Assembly: GCF_000744435.1 (NCBI RefSeq)
Contig: NZ_JQLX01000010.1
Coordinates: 62,001-126,000, forward strand
Direction: 5' to 3'
Length of the DNA stretch: 64,000 nucleotides
Source of the DNA: Hippea jasoniae
Lineage (GTDB): Bacteria > Campylobacterota_A > Desulfurellia > Desulfurellales > Hippeaceae
The notes beneath the pieces were generated by a model. That model did no database searches, was not told where the DNA came from, and was given only the letters and a program-made list of their open reading frames with translations. The position numbers and the translations under genes were made by a program. Below are positions 63,226 through 64,000 of this stretch, in pieces; position 1 is the first letter of the stretch, and each line of letters starts with the position of its first letter.

Positions 63226-63680
63226 CCTATACCCCTTTCAAATGCTTTTAAGTTTTTTTCACTGAATTTGATGTTTTTTAAAACCTCTACTGCGTCAAGT
63301 TTATCAAAAATCGATTGTTTTTTGATAAACCTGCCCAGTATAAAACTATTTGCAAATTTTATATCGCCAAATTCCTTTTTTATCGATTCTTTTTCCTCTT
63401 TAGTGAGAGTAATTAAAATGCCATTTTTATTAAGAAACGCTTTTGCGTATTGGAAATATAAATCCTCAAGCAGGATAACAATATCAGCCTCTTTCTGTAA
63501 AACCACGCCGCTTAGTCCTTCATCTATTTTCATCTGAACCTCTACAAGTCCGCCCTTCTTTGCTATACCGTGAATCTCGCTGGATTTGACCGATAGATTT
63601 TTGTTTATTGCCATTTGCGCTATTGTTTTTGATAAAGATATTGCACCCATGCCGCCAACGCCTATAATGACTAACTTCAT
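63222..63680 (-). CDS. iorB: Indolepyruvate:ferredoxin oxidoreductase beta subunit
   Basis: 152 aa, somewhat short for the family (about 190). VIIGVGGMGAISLSKTIAQMA and SSEIHGIAKKGGLVEVQMKI are the gamma-type domain signature. Functions with IorA to turn indolepyruvate or phenylpyruvate into aryl-acetyl-CoA with reduction of ferredoxin. ATGA overlaps at both ends. Confidence 0.93.
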   Translation of the reverse strand: MKLVIIGVGGMGAISLSKTIAQMAINKNLSVKSSEIHGIAKKGGLVEVQMKIDEGLSGVVLQKEADIVILLEDLYFQYAKAFLNKNGILITLTKEEKESIKKEFGDIKFANSFILGRFIKKQSIFDKLDAVEVLKNIKFSEKNLKAFERGIG

Positions 63681-64000
63681 TTTTCCACCTTTATAGCATC
63701 AAATGGGCAGCTTACTACGCATTGTCCACAGTTTATACAGGTTGTTGTATCTATCTCAACCACGCTGCCGTTAAATATTAGCGATGGACATTCAAAATTT
63801 TCTATACAGATTTTGCAGCCTTTACACAATTGTTCATCAACAAATACCCTTTTAAATCGTGGATTGTTTTTTAAACCTTCTGTGGTATAGATACAGGGAT
63901 GTCTGAATATCAAAACAGCAGGGGATGAGTAATTTTCTATGTAATCTTTTGCCTCTAAAAGGGCTTTTTCCATGCAGTCAAAGTCGTATGCATCGCAGAT
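63677..64000 (-). CDS. iorA: Indolepyruvate:ferredoxin oxidoreductase alpha subunit, C-terminus (cut by window edge)
   Basis: Last 107 codons, open to the window end. It contains the last part of the pyrophosphate-binding half (SPAVLIFRHPCIY) and two [4Fe-4S] sites: CKGCKICIENFEC and CINCGQCVVSCPF. An internal ATG at 63973 is not the true start because the frame continues upstream with a typical Y-D-F-D-C-M-E-K-A segment. Confidence 0.92.
   Translation of the reverse strand: MCDAYDFDCMEKALLEAKDYIENYSSPAVLIFRHPCIYTTEGLKNNPRFKRVFVDEQLCKGCKICIENFECPSLIFNGSVVEIDTTTCINCGQCVVSCPFDAIKVEK

Overview
The window is an AT-rich, gene-dense bacterial chromosome segment with 61 protein genes. Only one gap exceeds 300 bases (20613-20919). 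I see no tRNA or rRNA gene, insertion sequence, prophage or CRISPR array. The mix suggests a thermophilic, anaerobic, sulfur-linked member of the Desulfurellales, close to Hippea or Desulfurella: Lys/Glu-rich proteins, a fixABCX electron-transfer complex, a mitochondrial-like citrate synthase, acetyl-CoA synthetase, 2-oxoacid:ferredoxin oxidoreductase, flagellar motors and many signalling proteins. The genus is inferred from gene content and was not tested by a search.

Layout: 1-858 holds the end of a chemoreceptor. 1043-4488 is fixABCX, followed by a metallo-beta-lactamase-fold hydrolase. 5239-7164 (minus) is groES-groEL under a textbook CIRCE operator, next to rpsT. 7691-13101 (minus) is a five-gene peptide-type ABC importer whose binding-protein gene is frameshifted at its 3' end. 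13214-15081 (minus) is a pair of secreted proteins of unknown function. 15203-20612 holds secA, a DNA repair methyltransferase and a Cache-PAS-GGDEF cyclase. 20920-26192 holds citrate synthase, a radical SAM protein, ftsH and folP. 26176-28631 (minus) is a five-gene set: NifX-like, zinc ribbon with Gly/Arg tail, FmdE-like, TauE-like exporter, ArsR-like repressor. A FadL-type outer-membrane protein follows. 30202-39063 is a run of eleven tightly packed housekeeping genes (ACT regulator, def, uvrB, a two-gene SUF-like Fe-S system, transaldolase, rdgB, lptA, gltX, a YihY protein). 39113-41948 holds htrA, a membrane-fusion protein and endonuclease V.

42007-53001 is a complete histidine-utilisation operon (regulator, hutH, hutG, hutU, hutI) with a whole branched-chain-type ABC importer built into it, so uptake and breakdown of histidine to glutamate look co-transcribed. 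52993-57881 (minus) is a two-gene signalling system: a sensor kinase with two solute-binding domains and an EAL response regulator. 57983-64000 (minus) holds acs, motBA under a sigma-28-like promoter, and paaK-iorB-iorA.

Together the metabolic genes fit acetate and amino-acid use feeding acetyl-CoA, glutamate and reduced ferredoxin into a TCA cycle. In Desulfurella and Hippea that cycle is known to run in reverse through citrate synthase. The most interesting points are that citrate synthase and its unusual upstream region, the uncharacterised NifX/GRG-ribbon/FmdE/TauE/ArsR module, the minimal SufC-SufB-type pair, the importer embedded in the hut operon, and the homopolymer frameshift in the binding-protein gene.
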